64,000 bases of DNA from contig NZ_CP141184.1 of NCBI RefSeq assembly GCF_035609205.1, forward strand, positions 62,001 through 126,000, in the 5' to 3' direction. The DNA is from Hymenobacter sp. GOD-10R. GTDB taxonomy: Bacteria > Bacteroidota > Bacteroidia > Cytophagales > Hymenobacteraceae. The translations under genes and the position numbers were made by a program. The notes under the pieces are model-generated. The model made no database searches. It was not told the origin of the DNA and saw only the letters and a program-made list of their open reading frames with translations. This document shows positions 44,563-53,204 of this stretch, piece after piece; positions within the stretch are counted from its first letter, which is position 1, and every line of letters starts with the position of its first letter.

Positions 44563-44985
44563 TTACTGCGACCTAGCTGCCAGCCACTGCTGAGCAAACT
44601 GTTCTTCTGTAAAAGCTTGTACCGCAGTCTGCTTGTCAGCTGGCAAGCCGGTGGTTGCTTCTAGTTGCTGTTGCCGTTCCTGAATGAGCGTAGCATGGTA
44701 GGGCGTCACGAAGTACGCCAAACGGCGGTCTACCTCCGGCAGCGTGGCAGCCAGCGTAAGCCTGAAATCCACCATCACCCACTGAAAATCTTCGGCCGAA
44801 GCTAGCCCACGAGTACGCAAATCGATCAGCCAGTGCCCAACCTGCATCTGGCGAGCTAGGGTCAGCGCCGCTAGGTACCCTTCCTGATGCTCGGCCGACG
44901 AAACCGGGCGCGTCCAGCGCAAAAACAACACGTGCAAATCGGGGCGATAAGCTAGGCGTACGTAGCTGAGGTCGAGGGTATGCAT
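44563..44985 (-). CDS. Hypothetical protein (possible STAS-like fold)
   Basis: 140 residues from the ATG at 44985. No recognised motif. The opening LDLSYVRLAYRPDLHVLFLRW followed by helix, then WLIDLRTRG and WVMVDFRLTL, resembles small alpha/beta proteins of the SpoIIAA/STAS-like type seen in Hymenobacter-type genomes. Soluble, cytoplasmic. The fold assignment is a weak guess. Confidence 0.5.
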   Translation of the reverse strand: MHTLDLSYVRLAYRPDLHVLFLRWTRPVSSAEHQEGYLAALTLARQMQVGHWLIDLRTRGLASAEDFQWVMVDFRLTLAATLPEVDRRLAYFVTPYHATLIQERQQQLEATTGLPADKQTAVQAFTEEQFAQQWLAARSQ

Positions 44986-45121
44986 AGGCTGGGAAAAGCA
45001 CCTAAAGAGGCGCTTCGGTAGCGAGGGCAAGCTAGGGTGTAAACGGGGGCATTGATCAGACGCTACGTTGCCGGAGCGTCAGCCGGTATGCAGTACCAGC
45101 ACCACGCTACCACTTCACGAA

Positions 45122-45150
45122 AAAAGCCCTGACTAGTTGCCAGGGCTTTT
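45122..45150 (-). terminator. Terminator after M28 peptidase gene
   Basis: AAAAGCCCTG (45122-45131) pairs with CAGGGCTTTT (45141-45150), loop ACTAGTTGC; A-run at its left gives Ts on the minus strand. It lies 42 bp beyond the stop of the peptidase gene. Confidence 0.8.
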
Positions 45151-45191
45151 CAACGATGGATAGTATAAAAGAGTTATACGGTTCAGCTTAT

Positions 45192-46907
45192 CTATTTGTT
45201 TGCTAGGCTTTTCTGCCGAATTGCTTTGAACTCGGAGCCGGGTTTCCACTGAGGGAAAGTTGTTTCGTTGGCCAAGCGTAAGCCCACTTGAAATAGCAAC
45301 CGGGCATCTTGTTCCATGCCGCGCAGGTCCCACTTGGGGTTGTATTCGTCGGAGGGCTGGTGGTAGTGCTTGGCTTCGTACTCCTGGTGCTGCTTCTCCA
45401 TGTACTCTTTGCCCTTGCTACGGCTATCAGCGCCGCCGCTGGCGTACAGCGCTGGCACGCCTACTTTGGCGAAGTTGAAGTGGTCGGAGCGGTAGTAGTA
45501 GCCCTTCTCGGCATTCTGGTCAGGCAAGATGTAGCGGTCTTGCTCCTTAGCTGCCGCACGGGCGTAGTCGTCAAGTTCCGACTGTCCGTAGCCAATCACC
45601 GTCAGGTCGCGCATGGGGCCGCTGGCGGGCAGGTCGTCCATGTTTAAGTCAGCCACCGTTTTGTTGAGCGGAAATAGTGGATGGGCGGCGTAGTAAGCCG
45701 AGCCAAGCAAGCCCTGCTCTTCGCCCGTGACGGCCAGAAACACGATGCTGCGCCCTGGTCCTTTCTCCAACTGCGTATACGCTTTGGCAATGCTGAGTAG
45801 CGCCGCGCAGCCACTGGCGTTGTCGAGGGCGCCGTTGTAAATAGAGTCGCCGGCCACCGGTGCGCCAATACCTAGGTGGTCCCAGTGCGCCGAATAAACA
45901 ACGTACTCGTTAGGGCGCTTCTCCCCCGAAATAACAGCCACTACATTTTTAGAGGCGGTGCGCTTGAGTTTGTTCTTGATGGTCGTGCTAACGTTCAGAT
46001 TCAAGGGAATGGCCTTGAAGCCGGGCTTGTTGGCAGCGGCGTAAGCGTCGTCGTAGCTCTGCCCCGCCGCCTGGAAGAGGCGCTTGGTGGCGTCCAGCGT
46101 TAGCCAGCCTTCGAGCGTACATTTGCTAGCGCCTTTGTCAGCGGTTTGGGGACGCAGCTTTGCTCCGGAGTAGCTGCTCTGTACTACCGACCAGGGGTAA
46201 GCGGCAGGCTTGGTATCGTGCACAATGAGCAAACCGGTAGCGCCGTGGCGAGCAGCTTCCTCGTATTTGTAGGTCCAACGGCCGTAGTAGGTCATGGCGT
46301 TGCCCTTGAAGAAGGTGGTATCGTTGCCCGCGTTGCCGGGGTCATTGACTAGCACCACCACGGTTTTGCCCTTCACGTCGAGGCCAGCGTAGTCGTCCCA
46401 CTTGTACTCGGGCGCTACCACGCCGTAGCCGGCAAATACTAGCGGCGAGTTGCTCACGGCTACCGAAGGTTTTTCTTGCTCGGTGAAGGCTACATAATCA
46501 GTGCTCAAGTTCAACGTAACGGGGCCGCTCTTACCACCAGTTATCTGCATGGTAGGGGCGGGCATCCCAGTAATTTCCACCAGCGGCACCTTCTGGAAGT
46601 AGCTGCCGTCGGGGCCCGGCTTCAGACCTAGCTTTCGGAACTGATCGGCTAGGTAGGCCGTCGCTTTTTCCTCACCCGCCGTGAAAGGCTTGCGACCCTG
46701 AAACTCATCGGAGGCTAATACCTTAATATGTTGTCCGATATCAGCTCCCGTGATGCCGTCGTTGGGGGAAGTGATGGTTGTATCGGCGGGGGCGGCGCCA
46801 GGCGTGCCGCTTTCCGTAGAAGCAGTTTGCTTGGTCTGGCTCTGACAACTAGCTAGCAAACCGAGTAGCAGCGCGGAGGCTAGCAAACGGGAAGAAAAAA
46901 TGTGCAT
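45192..46907 (-). CDS. M28-family metallopeptidase with PA domain (lipoprotein)
   Basis: 571 residues from the ATG at 46907. Lipobox LLASC with Cys21. A protease-associated (PA) domain lies at about 150-260. The M28 catalytic domain has zinc ligands in YSAHWDHLG, GALDNASGCAALL (bridging Asp), TGEEQGLLGS (Glu pair) and YYRSDHFNF (His). Expected aminopeptidase of the cell envelope. The C-terminal YHQPSDEYNPKWDL is typical of Bacteroidota M28 enzymes. Monocistronic with its own terminator. Confidence 0.9.
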   Translation of the reverse strand: MHIFSSRLLASALLLGLLASCQSQTKQTASTESGTPGAAPADTTITSPNDGITGADIGQHIKVLASDEFQGRKPFTAGEEKATAYLADQFRKLGLKPGPDGSYFQKVPLVEITGMPAPTMQITGGKSGPVTLNLSTDYVAFTEQEKPSVAVSNSPLVFAGYGVVAPEYKWDDYAGLDVKGKTVVVLVNDPGNAGNDTTFFKGNAMTYYGRWTYKYEEAARHGATGLLIVHDTKPAAYPWSVVQSSYSGAKLRPQTADKGASKCTLEGWLTLDATKRLFQAAGQSYDDAYAAANKPGFKAIPLNLNVSTTIKNKLKRTASKNVVAVISGEKRPNEYVVYSAHWDHLGIGAPVAGDSIYNGALDNASGCAALLSIAKAYTQLEKGPGRSIVFLAVTGEEQGLLGSAYYAAHPLFPLNKTVADLNMDDLPASGPMRDLTVIGYGQSELDDYARAAAKEQDRYILPDQNAEKGYYYRSDHFNFAKVGVPALYASGGADSRSKGKEYMEKQHQEYEAKHYHQPSDEYNPKWDLRGMEQDARLLFQVGLRLANETTFPQWKPGSEFKAIRQKSLANK

Positions 46908-47107
46908 GCGCGAAGTTGAAAAGGTGAGGAAATGCGTGGCTACCAAAATAAGCTACGCAATCCGATTTCGGTCATCTTCTGCGCTAGGGCTTGCACAAAA
47001 AGAAGCCACGTACAAGAATCGGGCTTTTGCTTATTGGCTGAGCAGTGTTCGTCACTCTGCGGCTGTACTACGCGTAAATGCTTCATTCCCAACATGCAAT
47101 TTTGACG

Positions 47108-47569
47108 ATGGAAAAGAAGACAACCGGGGAGCCAAAGAAAACGACGGCTAAGCCCAAGGCCAAACCCGAAGACACCTACACCGACCCCACCCTGCGCGAG
47201 CGGCTGAAAGAAGAAATCAAAGCCGGCGACAAAGGCGGCGATGCTGGGCAGTGGAGCGCCCGGAAGTCGCAACTGCTCGCCAGCGAATACAAGAAGGCGG
47301 GTGGAGGCTACAAGAGTAAGAAGCCCACAGAAGAGCAGAAAGACTTGAACCAGTGGACGAAGGAAGACTGGCAAACGGCCGATGGCAAACCAGCCAAGCG
47401 CGCCGGCGGCACCACACGCTACTTGCCCAAGGAAGCCTGGGAAGAGCTGACGCCTGCCGAGAAGAAGGCCACCAACGCAAAAAAGCAAGCGGCCTCGAAG
47501 GAAGGAAAGCCGAAAGAAGAGAACACGAAAGCAGCTAAAACGGCCCGCAAGAAAGCTACGAAAAGCTAG
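47108..47569 (+). CDS. DUF5872 domain protein, lysine-rich
   Basis: 153 residues, very rich in Lys, Ala and Glu. The centre matches DUF5872: ARKSQLLASEYKKAGGGY, then WTKEDWQTADGK, RYLPKEAWEELTPAEKKAT. Basic ends suggest nucleic-acid binding, but function is unknown. The family is shared with large DNA viruses. CAATTTTG sits 4 bp before the start, a near match to the -7 box. A long hairpin follows immediately after the stop. Confidence 0.75.
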   Translation: MEKKTTGEPKKTTAKPKAKPEDTYTDPTLRERLKEEIKAGDKGGDAGQWSARKSQLLASEYKKAGGGYKSKKPTEEQKDLNQWTKEDWQTADGKPAKRAGGTTRYLPKEAWEELTPAEKKATNAKKQAASKEGKPKEENTKAAKTARKKATKS

Positions 47570-47603
47570 GCGTAGCGCGAACTTGGTAGTTCGCGCTACG
47601 CCT
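47568..47603. terminator. 16-bp perfect hairpin (GTAGCGCGAA family)
   Basis: AGGCGTAGCGCGAACT and its exact complement around the tetraloop TGGT, beginning inside the stop codon of the DUF5872 gene. It has no T-run, but its position and strength fit an end-of-gene signal for both convergent genes. GTAGCGCGAA ends are shared with the repeats at 52079 and 59153. Confidence 0.7.
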
Positions 47604-47629
47604 AACGGTACCTTAGGTCCAAAATGCTT

Positions 47630-48886
47630 TTAGCCAGCGAGGATCATTTCGGCCACTTCGCGTCCGGTAGCAATAGCTGCGTTTAGTGAAGGGTATGCCG
47701 CCCAATCGCCGCAGCGGTAAAGGTTGTCGTCTAGCTTTAGAGGCTGGTACGCGGGCTGCCCGGCCGAGTAGACGGGCAGGGCGCGGTCGATTTTGTACGT
47801 ACGGAGGTGTTGCCACGTTCCGACTTCCGGGCCAAACCAGGTAGTAAGCTGCGGCTGCAATTGGCCTAGCAACTCCTCCTCACTTAAGCCATGCGGCCCC
47901 TGCGTGCTCACGGAAATAAGCGTCCGCCCGGCCGGGGCATAATCGGGCGCTACGTCGCTGATGAAAGCCACGTTGTGAGCCACCCCATCGGGCACTGAGT
48001 TGAGGCGTAAGAGCCGGTCGCCGTGCCCCGGCGAGCGGTCGGCGGCGAAGTACGTGCAAGTCGTTTGGCGCCATTCGGTGGCTGGTGTGCCGGCTAGTTG
48101 GGGTAGAAAGGTGCGGGCAGCATCACCATCGGTAGCGACCACCACGGTCGCCGCCGTCAGGATTTCGCCATTGCGCAAGCGGACCTGCGCGCCGTGTACC
48201 GCCTCTACGGGCGTGTTCAGGCGCACCGTGCCAGCGGGCAGACGAGCCGCTAGTTGCTCCGGAATTTGCTGGATGCCAAGCGCTGGTACCGCCGCCTCAC
48301 CCGCTATAAATTGTTGAAAGACAAACTCAAAGAAGTTGCTGGCCGTGCTCAGGTTGCGGTCGAGGTAGATGCCCCCGAAAAACGGACGAAAGAAAGTGTC
48401 GATGATGTAAGGACTCCAGCCATAATTGCGCAAGCACGAAAGTGTATCGGTGCTAGAGCGGGCCAGGAGTTCCTCGCTCGTGTACTGGCTGACTTGGCGG
48501 GCTAGCTTGGCAATCAGTAACTTATCGGTGAGGCTGCCCACCGGTGATGTCAAGGCTGAAAGGGCAGCTATTGGCTGTTGGAGGGGGTTCAGGAGCGTCG
48601 TTTCGCGGCCATCGGGCAAGCGCGTGATGGCACCCGAGCGAAACGCCTTTAGGTTCAGCGCCCCGTAGTCAATCAGGCGCTGCACCTCCGGGTAGCGCGT
48701 GAGCAGAATCTGAAATCCCCGATCAAGGCGGAAGCCTTCGGGTGTTACGTCGGTGCGCACGCGGCCACCCACGGCGTCCGCTGCTTCCAGCACTAGTACT
48801 TTCTGACCCGCACGATGCAAGTAGTTAGCGCAAGCCAGGCCCGCCATGCCTGCCCCAATAATGATGATAGGATCAGAGGAATTCAT
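47630..48886 (-). CDS. FAD-dependent oxidoreductase (amine-oxidase/protoporphyrinogen-oxidase-like)
   Basis: 418 residues from the ATG at 48886. Rossmann FAD motif IIIIGAGMAGLACANYL at 7-23, then VLEAADAVGGRVRTD, and C-terminal LYRCGDWAAYPSLNAAIATGR, all typical of the NAD(P)-binding_8 / amino-oxidase family that includes plant-type carotenoid and porphyrin enzymes. Substrate not known. The frame is open for 56 more codons upstream, overlapping the preceding gene, but these lack similarity. Confidence 0.83.
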   Translation of the reverse strand: MNSSDPIIIIGAGMAGLACANYLHRAGQKVLVLEAADAVGGRVRTDVTPEGFRLDRGFQILLTRYPEVQRLIDYGALNLKAFRSGAITRLPDGRETTLLNPLQQPIAALSALTSPVGSLTDKLLIAKLARQVSQYTSEELLARSSTDTLSCLRNYGWSPYIIDTFFRPFFGGIYLDRNLSTASNFFEFVFQQFIAGEAAVPALGIQQIPEQLAARLPAGTVRLNTPVEAVHGAQVRLRNGEILTAATVVVATDGDAARTFLPQLAGTPATEWRQTTCTYFAADRSPGHGDRLLRLNSVPDGVAHNVAFISDVAPDYAPAGRTLISVSTQGPHGLSEEELLGQLQPQLTTWFGPEVGTWQHLRTYKIDRALPVYSAGQPAYQPLKLDDNLYRCGDWAAYPSLNAAIATGREVAEMILAG

Positions 48887-48977
48887 AAACAAAGAGCAAT
48901 AGGAGGAAGTGAGAGGGGAGAGCGTCAAGTGTACAACAGCTATAAGTCGGTACTGTTGAGACTCGGTTGCGTTCCGC

Positions 48978-49766
48978 TCACTTCGGCGTTTCTGTGGGTG
49001 GGCAAGGTGGACCAATCTTGAACGTTTCGGCGGTGCTGTAGTCCTCCCAGTCATTCAAGGAGATACGCGACTGATCCATATAATACTCACCAGATGCTAG
49101 GGTTATTCCATTGCGAAAATGTCCTTTCGAATATTTTTCACTAGCTACCAAGTTTTTGTTACCCGTCAGATACTCTAGCCGCCAGCGGCCATCGGGGATG
49201 CCGTTGAATACAGCACCACCCCAACGCATTTCATCCTCGTCGCGGTACCAAGTGCCATTACCGTTGCGCACGAGCTGTTTGCCGGTTGCGTCCCAGAATT
49301 GTTGCACTGTAGGTTCGCCACCGGCTCCGAAGCTGAGCACCTGTCGTGGCTTACCCGACGGATACCAGTAGGCCCAGTCGCCTACCTGACGGCCCTCGTG
49401 GTAGTGCCCCCGAGCAGCTAGCTCCCCGGTGCGGTGGTACAGCTCAAATACGCCTTCCTTCTTGCCGTTGCGAAAAGCGCCGCTCAGCGCCAGCATGTTG
49501 TTGTGCATCCAATAGTCGCGCACGAAGCCCTTGAACACACGCGTACTATCGAAGCGCACGTGGCGGCGAATGGCGGCGCAGCCCGCTGGAGCAAGGAGGT
49601 AACGATCTGAATAAAAGAAGGCTACGCTATCCTTGCCAGCTATGCGGTAGCAGTCGCGAATATTGGCGGTAACTGGAGGCGTAAATGTGCGTTGTTGCCC
49701 CCAAGCTGGTCCTGCCCAACTGATGGCAATCAAACTAAGTAAGATTAAACAATAGCGCATAAACAT
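48978..49766 (-). CDS. Exported MORN-variant repeat protein (YwqK-like)
   Basis: 262 residues, signal peptide cleaved near GPAWGQQ. Repeats of the form ...G.F.NGKKEGVFELYHRTGELAARGHY...G..VGDWAYWYPSGKPRQ correspond to the MORN_2 variant (about 4-5 copies between residues 95 and 225). Such proteins are plentiful in Bacteroidota envelopes; function unknown. It ends 91 bp before the FAD oxidoreductase start on the same strand. Confidence 0.75.
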   Translation of the reverse strand: MFMRYCLILLSLIAISWAGPAWGQQRTFTPPVTANIRDCYRIAGKDSVAFFYSDRYLLAPAGCAAIRRHVRFDSTRVFKGFVRDYWMHNNMLALSGAFRNGKKEGVFELYHRTGELAARGHYHEGRQVGDWAYWYPSGKPRQVLSFGAGGEPTVQQFWDATGKQLVRNGNGTWYRDEDEMRWGGAVFNGIPDGRWRLEYLTGNKNLVASEKYSKGHFRNGITLASGEYYMDQSRISLNDWEDYSTAETFKIGPPCPPTETPK

Positions 49767-49849
49767 GGTAAGAAGCTAGGTGCTGGTAGCTAAGTAGCTA
49801 TACGGAAACGACGAAGCAAAAGAAGCAGAAGCCTGCCCAAGCGTAAAAA

Positions 49850-50527
49850 TCAAAACAGCTTGGGCCTAGGCTTCATGACTTTGCGCGTTTTCATGGTGTA
49901 AAACTCAGCTACGCCGGGCCGGGCTAGCTCTACTTGCCACACTCCCATCACTTGCCCGCGGCGGTAGCCAGTGGCTTGGTCGCGGGGGTAATTCTTCTTG
50001 ATCAGCGCATAGTCAGCCGCCGTGATGTCGCCGCCCACCGAGCCGTGGCAGCGTAAGCACAGTGCATCGTCGAGCACAATGGGACGCTGATAGGTGAACA
50101 CCTCTGCGCTAGGCCGCGCCACCAGCCGGGCGGTATCCGATTGAAGCTGAGCGGCTGGCAAGCTAGCTAGGTGCTCCGGGGTGCGTGGCCGGCTGCTCAC
50201 ACGGCGCGCCTTGGCTTTCAGGATTCGCGCCATCGAATCCGTGGAAGCGTAGCTTTCCGGGCGGCAGTAGGGAAGGGCTGCCGCCACACCGCCCTCAGCA
50301 AGCTTTGCTTTCAACAGGCGGTGCAACTCTCGGTCGGCCGTACGAGTGAGTGAGTCGCCCGCCCAGCGTGCTGCGTGTAGTAAGTCGGCAGGCATAATTC
50401 GCTTAACCTCCCAGTTGGCGGCTTCCACGGCAATCTTCTTCGTATCGCGCAGGTGTTGAATCTGGTCGGACGAACAAGCGGCAAGACTGAGCAGCAGAAT
50501 GGCAGTAGCGGGAAGAAGCAGGCGCAT
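49850..50527 (-). CDS. DUF3365 (Tll0287-like) haem lipoprotein
   Basis: 225 residues. Lipobox LAAC with Cys18. The single c-type haem site CLRCH has Cys157, Cys160 and His161. The surrounding FTYQRPIVLDDALC and GYRRGQVMGVWQVEL match the Tll0287-like domain, a PAS-related sensor fold found in secreted haem proteins and histidine kinases. Here there is no kinase part, so a periplasmic haem protein in electron transfer or sensing is inferred. Confidence 0.8.
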   Translation of the reverse strand: MRLLLPATAILLLSLAACSSDQIQHLRDTKKIAVEAANWEVKRIMPADLLHAARWAGDSLTRTADRELHRLLKAKLAEGGVAAALPYCRPESYASTDSMARILKAKARRVSSRPRTPEHLASLPAAQLQSDTARLVARPSAEVFTYQRPIVLDDALCLRCHGSVGGDITAADYALIKKNYPRDQATGYRRGQVMGVWQVELARPGVAEFYTMKTRKVMKPRPKLF

Positions 50528-50614
50528 AAGAAGAGGGCAATATGTACTAGAAACCTCGTTCTAAGGCAATAAGTTGAAAATGTAGACAGTGTTTAGAAGC
50601 TAACCCAAAAAGCT

Positions 50615-50738
50615 AGCTCCCCTCCTTTTTTAAGGAGGGGCTGGGGGTGGTCAGACTAGAACTAGAAAACTAGATTTACCTAGTCGTTCAACGACAAGGG
50701 ACCACCCCCAACCCCTCCTTAAAAAAGGAGGGGAGCTT
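50615..50738. repeat. Long inverted-repeat element, copy 5 of 5
   Basis: Arms 50615-50651 and 50701-50738 differ by one base (GGGGCTGGGG for GGGGTTGGGG). The spacer, oriented as in copy 3, contains GTCGTTCAACGAC at 50683-50695 and ACTAGAACTAG. Located between the start of the haem-lipoprotein gene and the end of thrC, all on the minus strand, so it is the last element downstream of the thr operon. Confidence 0.9.
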
Positions 50739-50765
50739 AGGCCTAGCTTTTAGCGCTAATGGCAT

Positions 50766-52064
50766 CTACGCCGTAGCTAGCAGGTACTCTTTTAGTTGCG
50801 CGAAATCGGGTGCTAGCGGAATGCTTTTCTTTTCCCTTCCTAATAGAACTTCCACGGCCGAAGGCAGCGCAATTTTCTCCTGCGTAATCGGCTCTACGGT
50901 GTCGTAGAATTTCACTGGGTGCGCCGTTTCGAGGAAGAAGCCTTGGTCGCTGGGGTGCTGACCTAGGTAGTCTTCCAACGCGTGATACGCTACGGCGCCG
51001 TGCGGATCGAGCAAGTAGTTTTGCTCGTTTTTCACGCGCTTGATGGTCTCGGCCGTGATTTCGTCCGTTACGGTGTAGCCGGTGATGGTGTTCTTGATGT
51101 GCTGATAATCAAGCTTAAACAGCTCTTGAATACGCACGAAGTTGCTAGGGTTACCCACGTCCATGGCGTTGGAGAGGGTCGGCACGGCTAGCTTCGGCTC
51201 AAACTCGCCGCTGAGCAGGTAGGCCGGCACTGAGTCGTTGATGTTGCACGCCGCCACAAAGTGCTTAATCGGCAAGCCCGACTCGTACGCCATTAGACCG
51301 GCACCTAGGTTGCCGAAGTTGCCGCTGGGCACCGCCACCACGGGCGGCTCTTCGCCCTGCCACTGCTGCCAGGCGTAGCAAAAGTAAAATTGTTGCGGCA
51401 GCCACCGCGCCACGTTGATAGAGTTAGCCGAGGTGAGCGACCGGCGCTGTGTAAGCTCCTGGTCCACAAAGGCCTGCTTCACGAGCTGCTGGCAATCATC
51501 AAAGGTGCCCTGGATTTCCAGCGCCGTGATGTTCTGCCCGAGGGTCGTGAGCTGTAGTTCTTGAATCGAGCTAACCTTGCCGGCTGGGTAAAGAATCACC
51601 ACATCCACGCCTTCCACGCCCAGGAAGCCGCTGGCTACGGCGCCGCCGGTGTCGCCGGAGGTCGCCACCAGTACCGTCACTTTGCCTTCGCGCTGCTGCG
51701 AAAAGTGACCTAGGCACCGACTCATGAAGCGGGCGCCTACATCTTTGAAAGCGAGGGTCGGGCCGTGAAATAGCTCTAGCGTGCTGATGCGGTCCGTGAT
51801 AGAAACTAGCGGAAACTCGAAGTCAACCGTTTCGGCGCAGATGCGGCGCAAGTCCTGCTCCGGAATGGCGTCGCCCACGTACGGTTGGATGACTTCAAAA
51901 GCTAGGTCCGCTTTGTTCTTGTGCTTGAGGTCTCGCAGAAACTCGGGGGAGAACTTGGGGATACGCTCTGGGAAATACAAACCCATGTCGGGCGCTTGTC
52001 CGGCAATCGTTGCTTGCCGGAAGTCGACAGCCGGCGCCTGCTTCTTAAGGCTGTAATACAGCAT
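50766..52064 (-). CDS. thrC: Threonine synthase
   Basis: 432 residues from the ATG at 52064. Converts O-phosphohomoserine to threonine with PLP. The N-terminal MLYYSLKK is usual for the ThrC family, the Schiff-base Lys107 lies in HGPTLAFKDVG, and SGDTGGA and SGNFGN bind phosphate. Length is right for the long bacterial type (about 430). Last gene of thrABC on the minus strand; an inverted repeat separates it from thrB. Confidence 0.95.
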   Translation of the reverse strand: MLYYSLKKQAPAVDFRQATIAGQAPDMGLYFPERIPKFSPEFLRDLKHKNKADLAFEVIQPYVGDAIPEQDLRRICAETVDFEFPLVSITDRISTLELFHGPTLAFKDVGARFMSRCLGHFSQQREGKVTVLVATSGDTGGAVASGFLGVEGVDVVILYPAGKVSSIQELQLTTLGQNITALEIQGTFDDCQQLVKQAFVDQELTQRRSLTSANSINVARWLPQQFYFCYAWQQWQGEEPPVVAVPSGNFGNLGAGLMAYESGLPIKHFVAACNINDSVPAYLLSGEFEPKLAVPTLSNAMDVGNPSNFVRIQELFKLDYQHIKNTITGYTVTDEITAETIKRVKNEQNYLLDPHGAVAYHALEDYLGQHPSDQGFFLETAHPVKFYDTVEPITQEKIALPSAVEVLLGREKKSIPLAPDFAQLKEYLLATA

Positions 52065-52078
52065 GATAGAAGTGTTGT

Positions 52079-52175
52079 AGCGCGAAGCTCCAGCTTCGTG
52101 CATCGGTTGCACAATGGTCGCTGAACGGACGCCGGCGCAAGTCGTTCGCAACGCGCAAAGCTGGAGCTTCGCGCT
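52079..52175. repeat. Inverted repeat of the GCGCGAAGCTCC family between thrB and thrC
   Basis: Left arm AGCGCGAAGCTCCAGCTTCG (52079-52098) against the right arm near 52154-52175; each arm also folds on itself. The loop carries GTCGCTGAACGGAC and GTCGTTCGC, similar to the loop motif of the long elements. It lies entirely between thrB and thrC and may modulate relative expression. Confidence 0.8.
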
Positions 52176-52181
52176 GTTCAT

Positions 52182-53123
52182 TTACTCAGTCACTACGCGC
52201 ACCCCTTCCGAGTTGATGGTGGTGACGTAGGTGTGAAAATCAATACCCAGGCGGGTGTAGGTTTCGCTCATGCCGGCCTCCACTTGCCGGGCCGTGTCTT
52301 CATCCTGGCTCAGCATGAAAATAGAGGGACCCGAGCCGGAAATGCCACCGCCTAGGGCGCCGGCTCTTCTCGCTTCCAACTTCACATCGGCAAAGCCTGG
52401 AATAAGAATGCTGCGCACGGGCTCGATGATAACGTCTTCTAGGGAGCGGCCAATCAGCGCGTAGTCGTTTTTCAGCAGGCCCGCTACTAAGCCGCCCACG
52501 TTGCCCCACTGCCGGATAGCATCTTTCAATAGCACTTGCTTCTTGAGAATGTCGCGGGCGTCGGAGGTACGCACTTCGATTTGGGGGTGCACCACCGTTA
52601 CCCACAGCGGCGGCGCGGCTAGCGGTACAATGTCGAGCGGCTGCGTGGACCGGATGAGCGTGACGCCGCCGTAAATGCAGGGCGCAATGTTGTCGGCGTG
52701 CTGCACACCGGACGCTACTTCCTCGCCAAACATGGCAAAGCGTACCAGCTCAGCCGGTGAGTAACGGTTGCTTAGTAAGTGGTTAGCCCCGACTACCGCA
52801 CCCGCTGCACTCGCCGCACTAGAGCCGATGCCGCTGCCCGGCATAATGGCTTTGGTAATTTCTACCTCAAACCCAACTACATCGGTTGCATCGCGCAGCA
52901 ACGCTAGCAAGGCGCCTCCTGCCACATTGCGCTCGGCTTCGGTAGGTAGGTTATAATCGTCTTTGTTGATGATGGTAACGCCAGGCTTGTCAGACAGGCG
53001 CATGCGCATCGTGTCGCAGGGCTCGTGCAGAGCAAAGCCAAGCACATCGAAGCCACACACCACGTTGGCTACCGTGGCGGGAGCCAGCACGGTTACTTGG
53101 CTGGAAGATAAAGTCGAGGACAT
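52182..53123 (-). CDS. thrB: Homoserine kinase
   Basis: 313 residues from the ATG at 53123. GHMP kinase: the ATP-binding loop PGSGIGSSAASAAGA is at about 95-109, the N-terminal VLAPATVANVVCGFDVLG is the ThrB signature, and GGGISGSGPSIF is the C-terminal GHMP motif. Phosphorylates homoserine, feeding ThrC. An intercistronic hairpin at 53143-53189 separates it from thrA. Confidence 0.95.
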   Translation of the reverse strand: MSSTLSSSQVTVLAPATVANVVCGFDVLGFALHEPCDTMRMRLSDKPGVTIINKDDYNLPTEAERNVAGGALLALLRDATDVVGFEVEITKAIMPGSGIGSSAASAAGAVVGANHLLSNRYSPAELVRFAMFGEEVASGVQHADNIAPCIYGGVTLIRSTQPLDIVPLAAPPLWVTVVHPQIEVRTSDARDILKKQVLLKDAIRQWGNVGGLVAGLLKNDYALIGRSLEDVIIEPVRSILIPGFADVKLEARRAGALGGGISGSGPSIFMLSQDEDTARQVEAGMSETYTRLGIDFHTYVTTINSEGVRVVTE

Positions 53124-53142
53124 GGAAGTTGCTGAGTGGTTG

Positions 53143-53189
53143 TGACTGAGCACCTAGCCTCCTACTATAGGAAGCTAGGTGCTCAGTCA
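53143..53189. repeat. 16-bp inverted repeat between thrA and thrB
   Basis: TGACTGAGCACCTAGC (53143-53158) pairs exactly with 53174-53189 around a short loop, inside the thr operon 16 bp after thrA. The TGACTGAG start recalls the repeat at 34494. A processing or attenuation site is possible. Confidence 0.7.
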
Positions 53190-53204
53190 AGCAAAGCGAG
53201 AGTC

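Noticed and set aside
46940..47488. 182-codon hydrophobic-looking minus-strand frame opposite the DUF5872 gene
   Set aside because: The plus-strand product matches DUF5872; the Lys-rich sense strand (AAG) yields Leu/Phe-rich antisense by composition.
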